Origin: Amorphophallus konjac
Lineage: Eukaryota; Streptophyta; Magnoliopsida; Alismatales; Araceae
DNA: 64,000 nucleotides
Direction of reading: 5' to 3'
NCBI GenBank assembly: GCA_022559845.1
Contig: CM040125.1
Span: 200,424,102 to 200,488,101 of the forward strand
The notes below the pieces were generated by a model. The model was given only the letters and a program-made list of their open reading frames with translations. It was not told the origin of the DNA and did not search any database. The first letter of the stretch is position 1. Every line of letters starts with the position of its first letter. Of the stretch, positions 43,027 to 53,599 are shown piece by piece. The translations under genes and the position numbers were made by a program.

Positions 43027-44806
43027 TGTAGATCTCTAATTTAGAATAACCCACTTAAGGAAAATATCAAGACAAGCAAACAATAAACAATAATGTGGAG
43101 AAAAACATGCACGAGGTGCACAAGAGGAGTTTGTGATCGCCAGAGACACGAGGCCTCAAAAGATATAACAATAAAAATATGGGAGGGATCGCGAAAAATA
43201 CCTTGAGACGCGGGTGATTGTGAGTGCTTTCCATTCTCTTCTAGATCGGCCGGCCGATGAAGAGAGTTCTTGATTTGATTACCCTTGTAAAAAAAAAAAA
43301 CAAACACCAAAAGAATATGGATTAGGAATATGGTGAGTGTAGCATCAAATTCTTAGATAGATGAGCATGAAAATTGATTATGAACACACCTTGTGGGTGT
43401 TGGCCCTTAAACCCCTATGTAAAAGGGTGGGAGATGTATGAATGATAAATGATATAAAAATAAAAGGAGATTGTGCAAGAGTTGCACTATGGGGAAAGTC
43501 TCAACGTGTTGAGAAAAGAGAGTTAAATAATGATGAATGCATGCATATGATGAAAATAAAATAAAGGGAATAGAGGGGAGATAAGAAAAATCTGTGCGTT
43601 GCTTCGCTTTGATGATCGTTGGGGAGAAGACTTCAATAGGATGATGAACAGGACGTGAGAAGCCCCTCCTAGCCACAGCAGCAGCACCTGCAAGAAGAAA
43701 GAAAAAACACAAAAGAAACAAAAGAAGAAGAAAACACAGAAGAAGAACAAGAATGGAGGGAGGGAGAAAAGGATCGACGAAAGGGGGGCCAACAGGAGGA
43801 ACCAACCGGTTAACAGAGCCAATGGCTCTATTAAATAGGATCAAATGAAGAGATAAGAAGGAAAGAGTCCTACGGAGGAAAAGATAAGAAGGGGCAAGAG
43901 CCCAAAGAGGGGAAGATAAGACTGGACAAGAGCCCAAACGAAGTAGGGATTCTCTGGGGAAAGGCTGCGTTCGTTCGGAACACAAAACTGAAACACGACT
44001 TGGACCAGGGCGTCAATTCAAGAATTGACGACTTGCCAAAGGGCGTCTTTTAAAAACACGCCTAAGACCAAGGCGTTAACTCCTGGATCATTTTTTAGAA
44101 ATAAATATTTCTTTATTTAAAAATTGTGAAACACGCCTGAGTCAAAGGCGTTAATTAAAACGCGCCCTAACAAAGGACGTTAATTCAAAACATTCAAAAT
44201 AGGGCCATTTTTCAATTCTCAATATTATTTTTCCCTTTTTTAGGTGGAGGTGCATCTCGTTGTGCTGATTCCAACGACTATTTTTACGAATTTTTCTGAC
44301 ACCCGGAAGGCCACCAAATCGCCTCTGAAAGGGGGTTGAAAAATAATATTAAAAAATCAATTTGAAAAAGTGACGCCCTCAACAACGTCGTTATTCAATT
44401 TTTTTATTTTTTTATTCTTTTCAAATTTAAAGTAACGTCTTATGCTAAGTCGTTAATTCCCGAAAAATTCTGAAAAATTCTCAGAAAAATCAGAAAAATA
44501 GAAATTTGAAAGAATGGACGCCCTCCACTATAGTCGTTAATTTTTTTTAGAAACACCCAAGTATAAGTCGTTATTTAAAAGACGTCCCACGTCAAGTCGT
44601 TATTTCAGAAAAATAAGGGAAAAATACCCAGAAAATCCAGAAAAATCCAGAAAAATAGGGAAAAATAGGAAAAGAGAAAAAAAAAGGGAGAAATCCAAGA
44701 AAAGTGAGAAAAACCACTCAAATAGAACTAATTTGAGGGTCAAATTGGGGCATTACAAGGTAATATGAGATGTACTCATAGTAACGTCAATTTTGGCGTG
44801 TCTACA
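43027..44806 (-). repeat. Element N LTR, left copy (3' LTR in element orientation; 1780 bp)
   Basis: On the minus strand it reads TGTAGACACGCC to GATCTACA. It contains words of the type ACGCCT, 7-nt loop, AGGCGT (from about 44010 to 44620). The purine tract AAGGCGGGGCAG borders it at 44807-44825 on the minus strand. Confidence 0.95.
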
Positions 44807-47613
44807 GCTGCCCCGCCTTGGTGTCTGCTTTGCAAGGGAGCAGAGCAAACTAAAAAGTAGATGTCAAGGTGTGATGAGACACGTAATTAACATCACTTGA
44901 TGAGAATTAAATCAAAAGCTCGAGATGAAGCAAATCTCGGGAAATCCAACGAAATCAACAATGTTTTGATAAAATGGGGAGATGTGCACGAGGGCACGAA
45001 GGAGAATGATCAACTTCCAGCGCGGTGGAAGTACCTCAGGTCACAAACCTGTAGGTTTCACCATTGGGGAGCGGTTACCAGCTAATGTGGACGTGCTGCA
45101 GCCAAGATGGATCAAAGGAAAGGATTAAAATAAGATGATAGAAATCCAAACAAGGAGCTTCCGGAAAACAACCCAAAACAGCGACAAAACAAACTGAGGA
45201 TTCAATTCGGCAATGAAAATCTCGTATCTTGGAAATTAGTGATCAATTCGACTCCCAAACAGCTCATCAGAATGATTTTTCAACAGTTGATTCAAAGTCC
45301 TACATGAATGCATGCTGGGCTAAAGGGAAAATAACAAATAAAGATATAATATAATCAAGGATAATATTGTTAAACTGCCAAGACTGGGTCAAGAAACCAA
45401 TTTCGCGAGCTGATACTAAGCCGAAGCCCGTTTATCCACGCACCAATTCGCAAAAGGGAACCATCGTCCCCAGTCTTGGACGGCTCAACGGCCTATCCGT
45501 GTAACTAAGACTTCTCTGGAATCATCATTGTTTTTGATGAAGGGGAACTCAAATCCCAGATTTACCAAAGCCACAAGGTCCTTGATATAATCTAGTAACA
45601 TATGTAACATATAGTAGAATGCATACAGGGAGATGGTGATATCAATAAGCATAGGAACTGAGAAATGAGCTGCAAGCACTATGGGACTTTGATGATGATG
45701 CCCAGTCGGCGGGACCAAGAGCCTCTTCCTGCGCTCAAAAATTCATTAGCCAAGATATAACAAGCAATGAATAAGACATTCAAGCATAGCAATCATCAAA
45801 GCATCAATTATAGCATGTATATGGCATGAAGCATAAGTCAAATCATAGCATTGTTTCTTATTTTATCATGAGGAGACAATCTGGCTAATCAAGATTTGGA
45901 GATGAATGATCAAGATCTGATATAATGCCCATCGGCGGAGTGATCAGATGAAATTAGCAGGAGTTGATTAAAAAAGATTTGGAGATGAATAATCATGAGA
46001 TATGATAATCAGGAGATATAATCAAAATGATATAATCAAAAAATGCCCAAGGTGGCATGTCATGAGAATATCGGGAGAAATCAATAGATAGCAATAAGTG
46101 GAGAGAGGACTCATCCCGTGCTCTTGTTCCTTGGAAAATTTTTGTTCCTGCAAAACACCATCAGAAAATACAATGCAATTTTTTTTGAATTTTTGAATAT
46201 GCAAATTTTTATGAGTTTTGAAAATATTTGAATTCTTATGTGGATTTTGAAAATATTTGAATTTTTATGAGAATTTTGAAAATATTCAAATTTTTTTTTA
46301 GATTTTGCTCAAGAAATATTCAATTTTTTTATTTTGGCTTAGAAAATATTCTTCTTTTTTTTGTTTTTAGATTTTTCACAAGAAATATTCAACAACTTTT
46401 TTTTTCTTTTTCTTTTTTTTAGATTTTGATTTAGACTTTGCTAAAGCAGCATCAAAGGGTGTTTTGGAACCACTGGCTAGGGGTCCTTGTTCCTTCCCCT
46501 TTCGCTAAAAACTGCCCAAAGTCGGGCGTGCATTGAAGGGTGGCGCCCTATAACTGACTGCCTTTGATTAACGGTGCCCCTACCAAGGCCATACCCGAGA
46601 AATGTTCGGTCTTGGAGGGAGAAGAGAAGAATAATTGTGACAAGCTTTGTGCAGGATGGGAGATATCGGGACTTGAATTCCTTCCAAGGTGTTCCCTTCA
46701 AAGAGGTAGTCTGTTGTGCCGGGACTTTATGCCTTTGATTTTTAGACCCTTGACATGCATACGACCAGGGTTTTCCCAGCGGGGACTTTGCCACTCTTGT
46801 CATGCCATAATTCATACTTGTGCTTTTATCGAAATTCTGACTTGATTTTCATAATAGCCCTTTTGGCTAGATGTATATCATGAAAACTCATATGAAAACT
46901 CATGTTGATGTTGATTTTGGGTCAAGACTGCCCCTATTTGAGACTCCTCTCATATTGGGGATTACCTAGGTTGGGCATCTCATCCGTCAACCTCTTGCCC
47001 CTGCATGTGGCCGAATAAAGAAGAGAAAAGACTTTCAGATATTCTCATGGCATGGCCAAGATAGCAACGGTGTTTTTATCAAAGGAGCCAGCTAAGGACG
47101 CCGTGAAGTGTGTGCGGTGCCCAACTAAGGGTTGCTCTTAACAAGCGGGGAGAGAATGTTGAATTCCCAGCGCGGGTTTTTATTAACCAGAGGTGCTGCA
47201 AAAAAATAACCCTAAAGGACTCTTTTGAGAATGATTTCAATTAAACAAAAGCTTAAGATAAAGGTTTAAAACACCACTCTTAATCTCGTTAAGAAGCACT
47301 TGATTTTGAAAATCATGCGTGAAGTAATGAGAAAATGATATCATTAAAATGCATACTTACGCCAATATGTTACCTTGCAACCTTTGTAGAAGCAGCTGTC
47401 AGAGGCGAGGTTGATCATCATGGGATTTGTCCTCTTTGGGAGTCAAAAGGATTGGAAGCAAAGGATTTTGGGAGTGGCTTAACAAGAATGAGTGGTACTC
47501 AAACCAGACTCAGACGAATAAGGAGAAAAGGGAAGAGAGGCGAGGGCTAGAACTCCCTCACTAAGGCGCGGAGACCCTGATCACATGGAACAGTCTACAG
47601 AAGAAGTGAAGAA
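44807..47613 (-). other. Element N non-coding interior downstream of the ORF
   Basis: About 2.8 kb, AT-rich, no supported ORF on either strand. On the minus strand the polypurine tract lies at about 44825-44807. It contains a short imperfect tandem repeat (46190-46330) and poly(T) tracts (46290-46430). Nothing in it resembles pol. Confidence 0.65.
46190..46330 (+). repeat. Short tandem repeat in element N
   Basis: Three to four imperfect copies of a unit of about 33 bp built from ttttgaaaatatttgaat and tttatgag, then a decayed copy. Confidence 0.65.
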
Positions 47614-50600
47614 TTAGAAGGATGCGTGAGGACTAAAGCCTCGAAAGCAGTGAGAGAATGAGCAGATGCCCAAGGCAGTGGATGTGGAAGAAGTTGGGTC
47701 AGACCCAGAATTAGGAGGAATTAGAAGAAGAAATTGGTCGATGGAAGGAGGCGGATCTGGAGGGTCCGGAGGTGGTGGAGGAGAATCATGAGCAGAAGAA
47801 GAATCTGGAGGCTCCGGAGGGATAACGAAAGAAGGGACGCGATGCCCTGGGAAGAAATAGAGAAAAAGATGATGAAAAAGGAGGAAGAAAATGAAGGATG
47901 TGATATCCCGGAGGAGCAGAAAGATGAATCGGAAGAAAGATGGATGGTCCGGAGGTTCCGGAGGAATGAGATGGAAAGGGGCGTGATGCCCTGGAAAATG
48001 ATAGAGAGAATAAGACGGAGAATCCGGAGGTTCCGGAGGAATGATGGAAGGAGGGACGCGATGCCCAAGAAGGTCCGGAGGTTCCGGAGAAATGAGGTGG
48101 AAAGGGGCGCGATGCCCGAGGGGAAGGTCCGGAGGTTCCGGAGGTAGCAAATGGAGAGGGGCGCGATGCCCAAGGAAAAGACTGAGACAATCAGATGGGG
48201 AATCCGGAGGTTCCGGGGGAATAAGATGGAAAGGGTCGCGATGCCCGAGGAATAGAGAAAGGAATGAAGGAGGATTAGGAGGAAAATCTGGAGGTTCCGG
48301 AGGAATAAGATGGAAAGGGGCGCGTTGCCCGAGGGGAAAGTCCGGAGGTTCCGGAGGGATAACAAAATCAGAAAGGGCGCGATGCCCAAAGAGGAGGGGT
48401 AAAATTCCTGGAGGTTCCAGGGAAATAGCAGGAATGGGGACGCGATGCCCCAAGGGGAGTGAATTAAAGAAAGATGAAGATGAAGATGAGAAGTGCGAAA
48501 TATCCGGAGGCGCCGGAAGGCGGGGGAGATACGGGTTCGGGAACCTGGGAAGAAGGAGGTGCAAATGCATGCGAATGCAGTAGCACGGATGTGATGAATG
48601 CACAAATGCGATAGAATGCATGGAATGCAAAGAACGTGAAGAACATGAAGGGAGAGAGAATGAGATCCTCCTCTTTACCCTTGGAATGGCCCATGAAGCG
48701 AAAGATGAGAATAGGGATGAAGTTGAATGGGAGGTGGATAAAGGAGTGGAAGGCCCCTTAGCATCAAGATAACTGCCCCTCCACGGCAGTGAAAGTGTAT
48801 AGCCAATTGGCCCAATAAAAGGAGCTTTAATAAGTGGCAACCCCCTTGGAAGGCAAAGATCAACAATGTGAGGGAGTTGGAGAGTTGGAACGGGAAGCAT
48901 CGTGTTGCCCATTGAATGTGGTATATATGGAATGTTGAGCAAAATGGGCATTCGCCCCTTGTAAGGAATAATAAATTCAGAATTCGAAAGTAGGAACAAG
49001 GGATGCCCTGCCCGGCCCTTAGACGACATCAACGCCCGGCATTCTCCTCTGAGCAAGGGCAGCGGCTTAGCCTCTTCAATCGTGCTCGGCACAATAACCC
49101 GGATTGGCATCCGGCAAATGAATTCCTGTATCTTGAACGGCATAGCCACAGCCAAATCCTTGCTGCCCGGCTCTTGATCATCTTCGGCACCTGTGCTTGT
49201 AGAAGGCCCCCCATTCCGAGTAGTAGAGGGAGGTGAAGCGGAGGCGAAAGGCTCCATGAATAGTGATGGTGTAATAGAAGGCGTTGGAGAAAGGATAAGT
49301 GGAGGTTCAAACACGTCGAGTTTCTCCCTCTGCTCGGAAGCAGTTGGGATTGGCTCGAGTGCAAAAAGGGGTGGATCCTGCTCAGGATTAGCCATGGGTA
49401 AAGGAGAAAGGTTAAGTGGGGGAATAGGCAAAATGGGTTTTGGGGTTAAAGGGATAATGGAGGGTTGAGGTGGTGGTAATGGGATGTTAATTGGGGAAGG
49501 TTCAATGGTGGATTCAATGGAGGCCGGTGGTGTGGCGGTTAATGGCTTAATAGGTAGAGGTTTAATGGAAGACTCGGTGGAGGCTGGTGTTGTGAAGGTT
49601 AATGGTATAACTGGTGGGAGTGTAATTAGTGGAGGTTTAGTGGAAGCGGTGTTAGGGATAGGAGGAGACTCAAGGGGTGTCGGTGTGGGTGATTGGAGTA
49701 TCGACCCATCATCGTAACACCAATTAGTCTCATAAACAGGGGTTGGATCGGGGACGGTGACTTCGTCCTGAGCAGGGGGTTCATCAAATGATAATGGAGG
49801 GAGTGGAAAGCGAAGGAAACTCGGAAGGGGTGCCCGTGGAGCTTCATCATCATCGTACACTGCCTCGGATTCTTCAAATGCCGGCTCCTGCTTGCTTGAA
49901 ATGCCGAAGTCATAATCATCTCTCCTATCTTTCCATTCATTCTCCATCTTGGTAATACCATCCAGGAAAGCGTGAAGAGGATTGACTGGAGTAGGAGGAG
50001 CGGGCCGCGGGCTCGTAACCCTCTTTAATTGTTCCTCCATCAAAGTGATTTTATCGAGGAGAGTTTGCTGGAGGGGTGTGACCTGAGCAACCGAGGGTTG
50101 GCAGGGCACTGAAGGAGGAGGGGCCGCATAAAAAGGCCGTGGAGGGGAATTAATGGGCCGACCCATGGAAGAACCTGGATGGGCCGGATTGCAAGGAATA
50201 AATGGGCCTTGGGGCCGCGATGGAGGAGGAATGGAAGGAGGCGGGCGATGGGCCACCCGAGTAGCATGAACAGGAGGAGATGTAAGTGGATGATGGGCCA
50301 CCCGAGTGTGAATAGAAGAGGGAGGTGGGTGATGGGCCACCCGAATAGGTTTAGAAGGAGGGAGAGATGAATGAGATGCACCCTCAACGGCCGCCTTAAG
50401 GGCTTGGATCTGTTGAGGGGTAAGATGATCTAATGCATGGATGATTCGAGAGACCTTCTCGTCATTGGGAGGAGACGGTCCTGAGGGAATAGTGGCCTGA
50501 AATTGAGTAGGAGGACCATGAGAATGGACATTGCCCATGGGCCGGACATGACCATAAAAATGAGGACGTGGTCCTTTAAAAGAATGGTGAGAATTATGTT

Positions 50601-50823
50601 GAACATGTTGAAATTGAGGATTATAAGATGTGCTAGGTTGATCATCCTCATGAATTGAACTAAACATGTTGTTTTGTTTATCAAAGTAAGCCATTATGCA
50701 ATCCAAATAATGTGCAAACAATTTGCAAAGAAACACACAAGTTGGAATGGTTACCTTGATTTTTATTTGTTTAAACCTTGGTGAATTAATGAATTTTAGC
50801 AAAGTTTGGAATGATTCACACAA
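47614..50823 (-). CDS. Element N giant proline-rich ORF of unknown function
   Basis: An uninterrupted frame of 1069 codons; the more likely start is the ATG at 50694 (MAYFDKQNNMFSSIHEDD, 1026 codons), since the upstream 43 residues look like chance. The N-terminal third has IIHALDHLTPQQIQALKAAV, then repeated RVAHHPPPS-like phrases and LLDKITLMEEQLKRV. The middle is acidic, then Pro/Thr-rich. Around 49150-48780 is a globular-looking segment (FICRMPIRVIVPSTIEEA, FLLSNSEFIIPYKGRMPI). The last third is about ten repeats of GHRAPFHLIPPEPPD type. There is no CCHC or enzyme motif. It occupies the gag position but I cannot assign it to Gag. An intact frame of this length in a nested element suggests recent function, or constraint from the repeat structure. 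Confidence 0.7.
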   Translation of the reverse strand: MCESFQTLLKFINSPRFKQIKIKVTIPTCVFLCKLFAHYLDCIMAYFDKQNNMFSSIHEDDQPSTSYNPQFQHVQHNSHHSFKGPRPHFYGHVRPMGNVHSHGPPTQFQATIPSGPSPPNDEKVSRIIHALDHLTPQQIQALKAAVEGASHSSLPPSKPIRVAHHPPPSSIHTRVAHHPLTSPPVHATRVAHRPPPSIPPPSRPQGPFIPCNPAHPGSSMGRPINSPPRPFYAAPPPSVPCQPSVAQVTPLQQTLLDKITLMEEQLKRVTSPRPAPPTPVNPLHAFLDGITKMENEWKDRRDDYDFGISSKQEPAFEESEAVYDDDEAPRAPLPSFLRFPLPPLSFDEPPAQDEVTVPDPTPVYETNWCYDDGSILQSPTPTPLESPPIPNTASTKPPLITLPPVIPLTFTTPASTESSIKPLPIKPLTATPPASIESTIEPSPINIPLPPPQPSIIPLTPKPILPIPPLNLSPLPMANPEQDPPLFALEPIPTASEQREKLDVFEPPLILSPTPSITPSLFMEPFASASPPSTTRNGGPSTSTGAEDDQEPGSKDLAVAMPFKIQEFICRMPIRVIVPSTIEEAKPLPLLRGECRALMSSKGRAGHPLFLLSNSEFIIPYKGRMPILLNIPYIPHSMGNTMLPVPTLQLPHIVDLCLPRGLPLIKAPFIGPIGYTLSLPWRGSYLDAKGPSTPLSTSHSTSSLFSSFASWAIPRVKRRISFSLPSCSSRSLHSMHSIAFVHSSHPCYCIRMHLHLLLPRFPNPYLPRLPAPPDISHFSSSSSSFFNSLPLGHRVPIPAISLEPPGILPLLFGHRALSDFVIPPEPPDFPLGQRAPFHLIPPEPPDFPPNPPSFLSLFLGHRDPFHLIPPEPPDSPSDCLSLFLGHRAPLHLLPPEPPDLPLGHRAPFHLISPEPPDLLGHRVPPSIIPPEPPDSPSYSLYHFPGHHAPFHLIPPEPPDHPSFFRFIFLLLRDITSFIFFLLFHHLFLYFFPGHRVPSFVIPPEPPDSSSAHDSPPPPPDPPDPPPSIDQFLLLIPPNSGSDPTSSTSTALGICSFSHCFRGFSPHASF
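47750..48530 (+). repeat. Hairpin-rich repeat block underlying the PPEPPD repeats
   Basis: About ten irregular units of 40-75 bp built from two words: TCCGG, AGGTT, CCGGA and GGGC, GCGAT, GCCC. Both are self-complementary hairpins. On the minus strand they encode the PEPPD and GHRAPF parts of the repeat. Confidence 0.8.
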
Positions 50824-51177
50824 GGGGGGAGCCTAGTTTCAATATGAGTTGAACTCCAATACCAACTAGGGATCCTCTCTCACCACGCATAGGCCAACTA
50901 ACTCGGGACTTCAAAAGGGTACAACCTGCCCGGCGTCCGTGAGGGAATCCACGGGTGCGGAGACTTACGGAGGCTTGGAAAGGTCCAAAGAGACGGAATG
51001 CTCAATGGAGGGTCGTCCCGATTCCAAGAGGGTGTGTGGAATCCTAATGAAGAGAGAGGAGGTCTCTCAAACCGATGCAAAGATGAATGCAGCAGGGAAA
51101 ATAAGCCAATCAGCACAATATGATCAATCAATAAATATAGGCATCAATCAGCATGAAAAAACCCACAGTAAAAAAAC

Positions 51178-51513
51178 GCGCCCTGGCTGGGGGCGCTACT
51201 AACCAAAGACACGACGATGCGACTGTCGTGAATCAAAGCGAGGGGCCAGGGGCAGAAAAATGCGCCTTAGACTGAGGCGCTATCAATAAAAGGACGCCCC
51301 TGCCAGCGGGCGTCAAATCACAAGAAACGCCTTAATGTGCGACGCTAATCAATAAAGAAACGCCCTGGAGAAGGGCGTGAATTCAAAGGCAGCGTAATAA
51401 AACCAAGAGAAATCAGGATATATGTTGGAAAACGCCCTGTCAGAGGGCGTAAAATATGAATAAGACGCCCTTGGTTAGGGCGTTAAATAAAGAACGCCCC
51501 TGACAGGGGCGTT
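51178..51513 (-). repeat. Hairpin-word array of element N: ACGCCC, 7-nt loop, GGGCGT
   Basis: Eight words: GCGCCC/GGGCGC (51178), GCGCCT/AGGCGC (about 51261), ACGCCC/GGGCGT several times, one decayed, and a 21-nt near-perfect palindrome ending at 51513. Loops are 7 nt in most words and differ in sequence. It lies between the primer site and the ORF. The same kind of word recurs in the LTRs. Confidence 0.8.
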
Positions 51514-51795
51514 AATTCACTCTTTTCCAGAAAATCTTCCCCGGCCAGAAATGACAAACACTCACAATCACGTGATCATGGCAACCAACAGAATAAGCAT
51601 GCTCATCAATTTCTTGAATAAGTGGAATTCTAAAGAAAAAAAATAACAAACTGACCAATCACTTAGGGAAGAGTGCAAAGCACAATGGAGGGTGCCCGAG
51701 GGGCACAAAAGGGAGACGCACCGAGGGTGCAAATAAGGGAGATGGCACACGCGGGTGCCTAAGAGGAAAGGGGTAATGAAAGAAGAACACAAAGG

Positions 51796-51813
51796 GTCCC
51801 ACCGTGATCGCCA
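51796..51813 (-). other. Primer binding site of element N
   Basis: On the minus strand TGGCGATCACGGTGGGAC starts three bases after the LTR end (ACA). It has the TGGCG start common among plant gypsy primer sites. The tRNA is not identified. Confidence 0.65.
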
Positions 51814-51816
51814 ATT

Positions 51817-53594
51817 TGTAGATCTCTAATTTAGAATAACCCACTTAAGGAAAATATCAAGACAAGCAAACAATAAACAATAATGTGGAGAGAAACATGC
51901 ACGAGGTGCACAAGAGGAGTTTGTGATCGCCAGAGACACGAGGCCTCAAAAGATATAACAATAAAAATATGGGAGGGATCGCGAAAAATACCTTGAGACG
52001 CGGGTGATTGTGAGTGCTTTCCTTTCTCTTCTAGATCGGCCGGCCGATGAAGAGAGTTCTTGATTTGATTACCCTTGTAAAAAAAAAAACAAACACCAAA
52101 AGAATATGGATTAGGAATATGGTGAGTGTAGCATCAAATTCTTAGATAGATGAGCATGAAAATTGATTATGAACACACCTTGTGGGTGTTGGCCCTTAAA
52201 CCCCTATGCAAAAGGGTGGGAGATGTATGAATGATAAATGATATGAAAATAAAAGGAGATTGTGCAAGAGTTGCACTATGGGGAAAGTCTCAACGTGTTG
52301 AGAAAAGAGAGTTAAATAATGATGAATGCATGCATATGATGAAAATAAAATAAAGGGAATAGAGGGGAGATAAGAAAAATCTGTGCGTTGCTTCGCTTTG
52401 ATGATCGTTGGGGAGAAGACTTCAATAGGATGATGAACAGGACGTGAGAAGCCCCTCCTAGCCACAGCAGCAGCACCTGCAAGAAGAAAGAAAAAATACA
52501 AAAGAAACAAAAGAAGAAGAAAACACAGAAGAAGAAGAAGAATGGAGGGAGGGAGAAAAGGATCGATGAAAGGGGGGCCAACAGGAGGAACCAACCGGTT
52601 AACAGAGCCAATGGCTCTATTAAATAGGATCAAATGAAGAGATAAGAAGGAAAGAGTCTTACGGAGGAAAAGATAAGAAGGGGCAAGAGCCCAAAGAGGG
52701 GAAGATAATACTGGGCAAGAGCCCAAACGAAGCAGGGATTCTCTGGGGAAAGGCTGCGTTCGTTCGGAACACAAAACTGAAACACGACTTGGACCAAGGC
52801 GTCAATTCAAGAATTGACGACCTGCCAAAGGGCGTCTTTTAAAAACACGCCTAAGACCAAGGCGTTAACTCCTTGATCATTTTTTAGAAATAAATATTTC
52901 TTTATTTAAAAATTGTGAAACACGCCTGAGGCAAAGGCGTTAATTAAAACGCGCCCTAACAAAGGACGTTAATTCAAAACATTCAAAATAGGGCCATTTT
53001 TCAATTCTCAATATTATTTTCCTATTTTTTAGGTGGAGGTGCATCTCGTTGTGCTGATTCCAACGACTATTTTTACGAATTTTTCTGACACCCAGAAGGC
53101 CACCAAATCGCCTCTGAAAGGGGGTTGAAAAATAATATTAAAAAATCAATTTGAAAAAGTGACGCCCTCAACAACGTCGTTATTCAATTTTTTTATTTTT
53201 TTATTCTTTTCAAATTCAAAGTAACGTCTTATGCTAAGTCGTTAATTCTCGAAAAATTCGAAAAATTCTCAAAAAAATCCAGAAAAATAGGAATTTGAAA
53301 GAATGGACGCCCTCCACTATAGTCGTTAATTTTTTTTAGAAATGCCTAAGTATAAGTCGTTATTTAAAAGACGCCCAACGTCAAGTCGTTATTTCAGAAA
53401 AATAAGGGAAAAATACCCAGAAAATCTAGAAAAATCCAGAAAAATAAGGAAAAATAGGAAAAGAGAGAAAAAAGGGAGAAATCCAAGAAAAGTGAGAAAA
53501 ACCACTCAAATAGAACTAATTTGAGGGTCAAATTGGGGCATTACAAGGTAATATGAGATGTACTCATAGTAACGTCAATTTTGCCGTGTCTACA
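51817..53594 (-). repeat. Element N LTR, right copy (5' LTR in element orientation; 1778 bp)
   Basis: Same ends as the left copy and roughly 1-2% different by eye. It is followed by the target duplication actgc and the resumed S2 gag. Confidence 0.95.
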
Positions 53595-53599
53595 ACTGC

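Larger units (their letters stand above)
41408..53594 (-). mobile_element. Element N: minus-strand non-autonomous LTR retrotransposon
   Basis: Full-length LTRs at 43027-44806 and 51817-53594, with target duplication actgc (41403-41407 and 53595-53599). On the minus strand the order is LTR, primer site (51796-51813), one giant ORF (50823-47614), about 2.8 kb of non-coding DNA, a purine tract and LTR. No gag, protease, RT or integrase motif is recognisable. A tandem duplication added a partial LTR and a slice of S2 gag at the left end (41408-43026). Subtracting N and one target repeat leaves the S2 gag frame open. Confidence 0.92.

Noticed and set aside
47721..48605. 294-codon ORF in a second minus-strand frame (and plus-strand frames) over the repeat block
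   Set aside because: Shadows of the PPEPPD repeat: the repeat lacks stops in several frames. The 1069-codon frame is longer and extends well outside the repeat.
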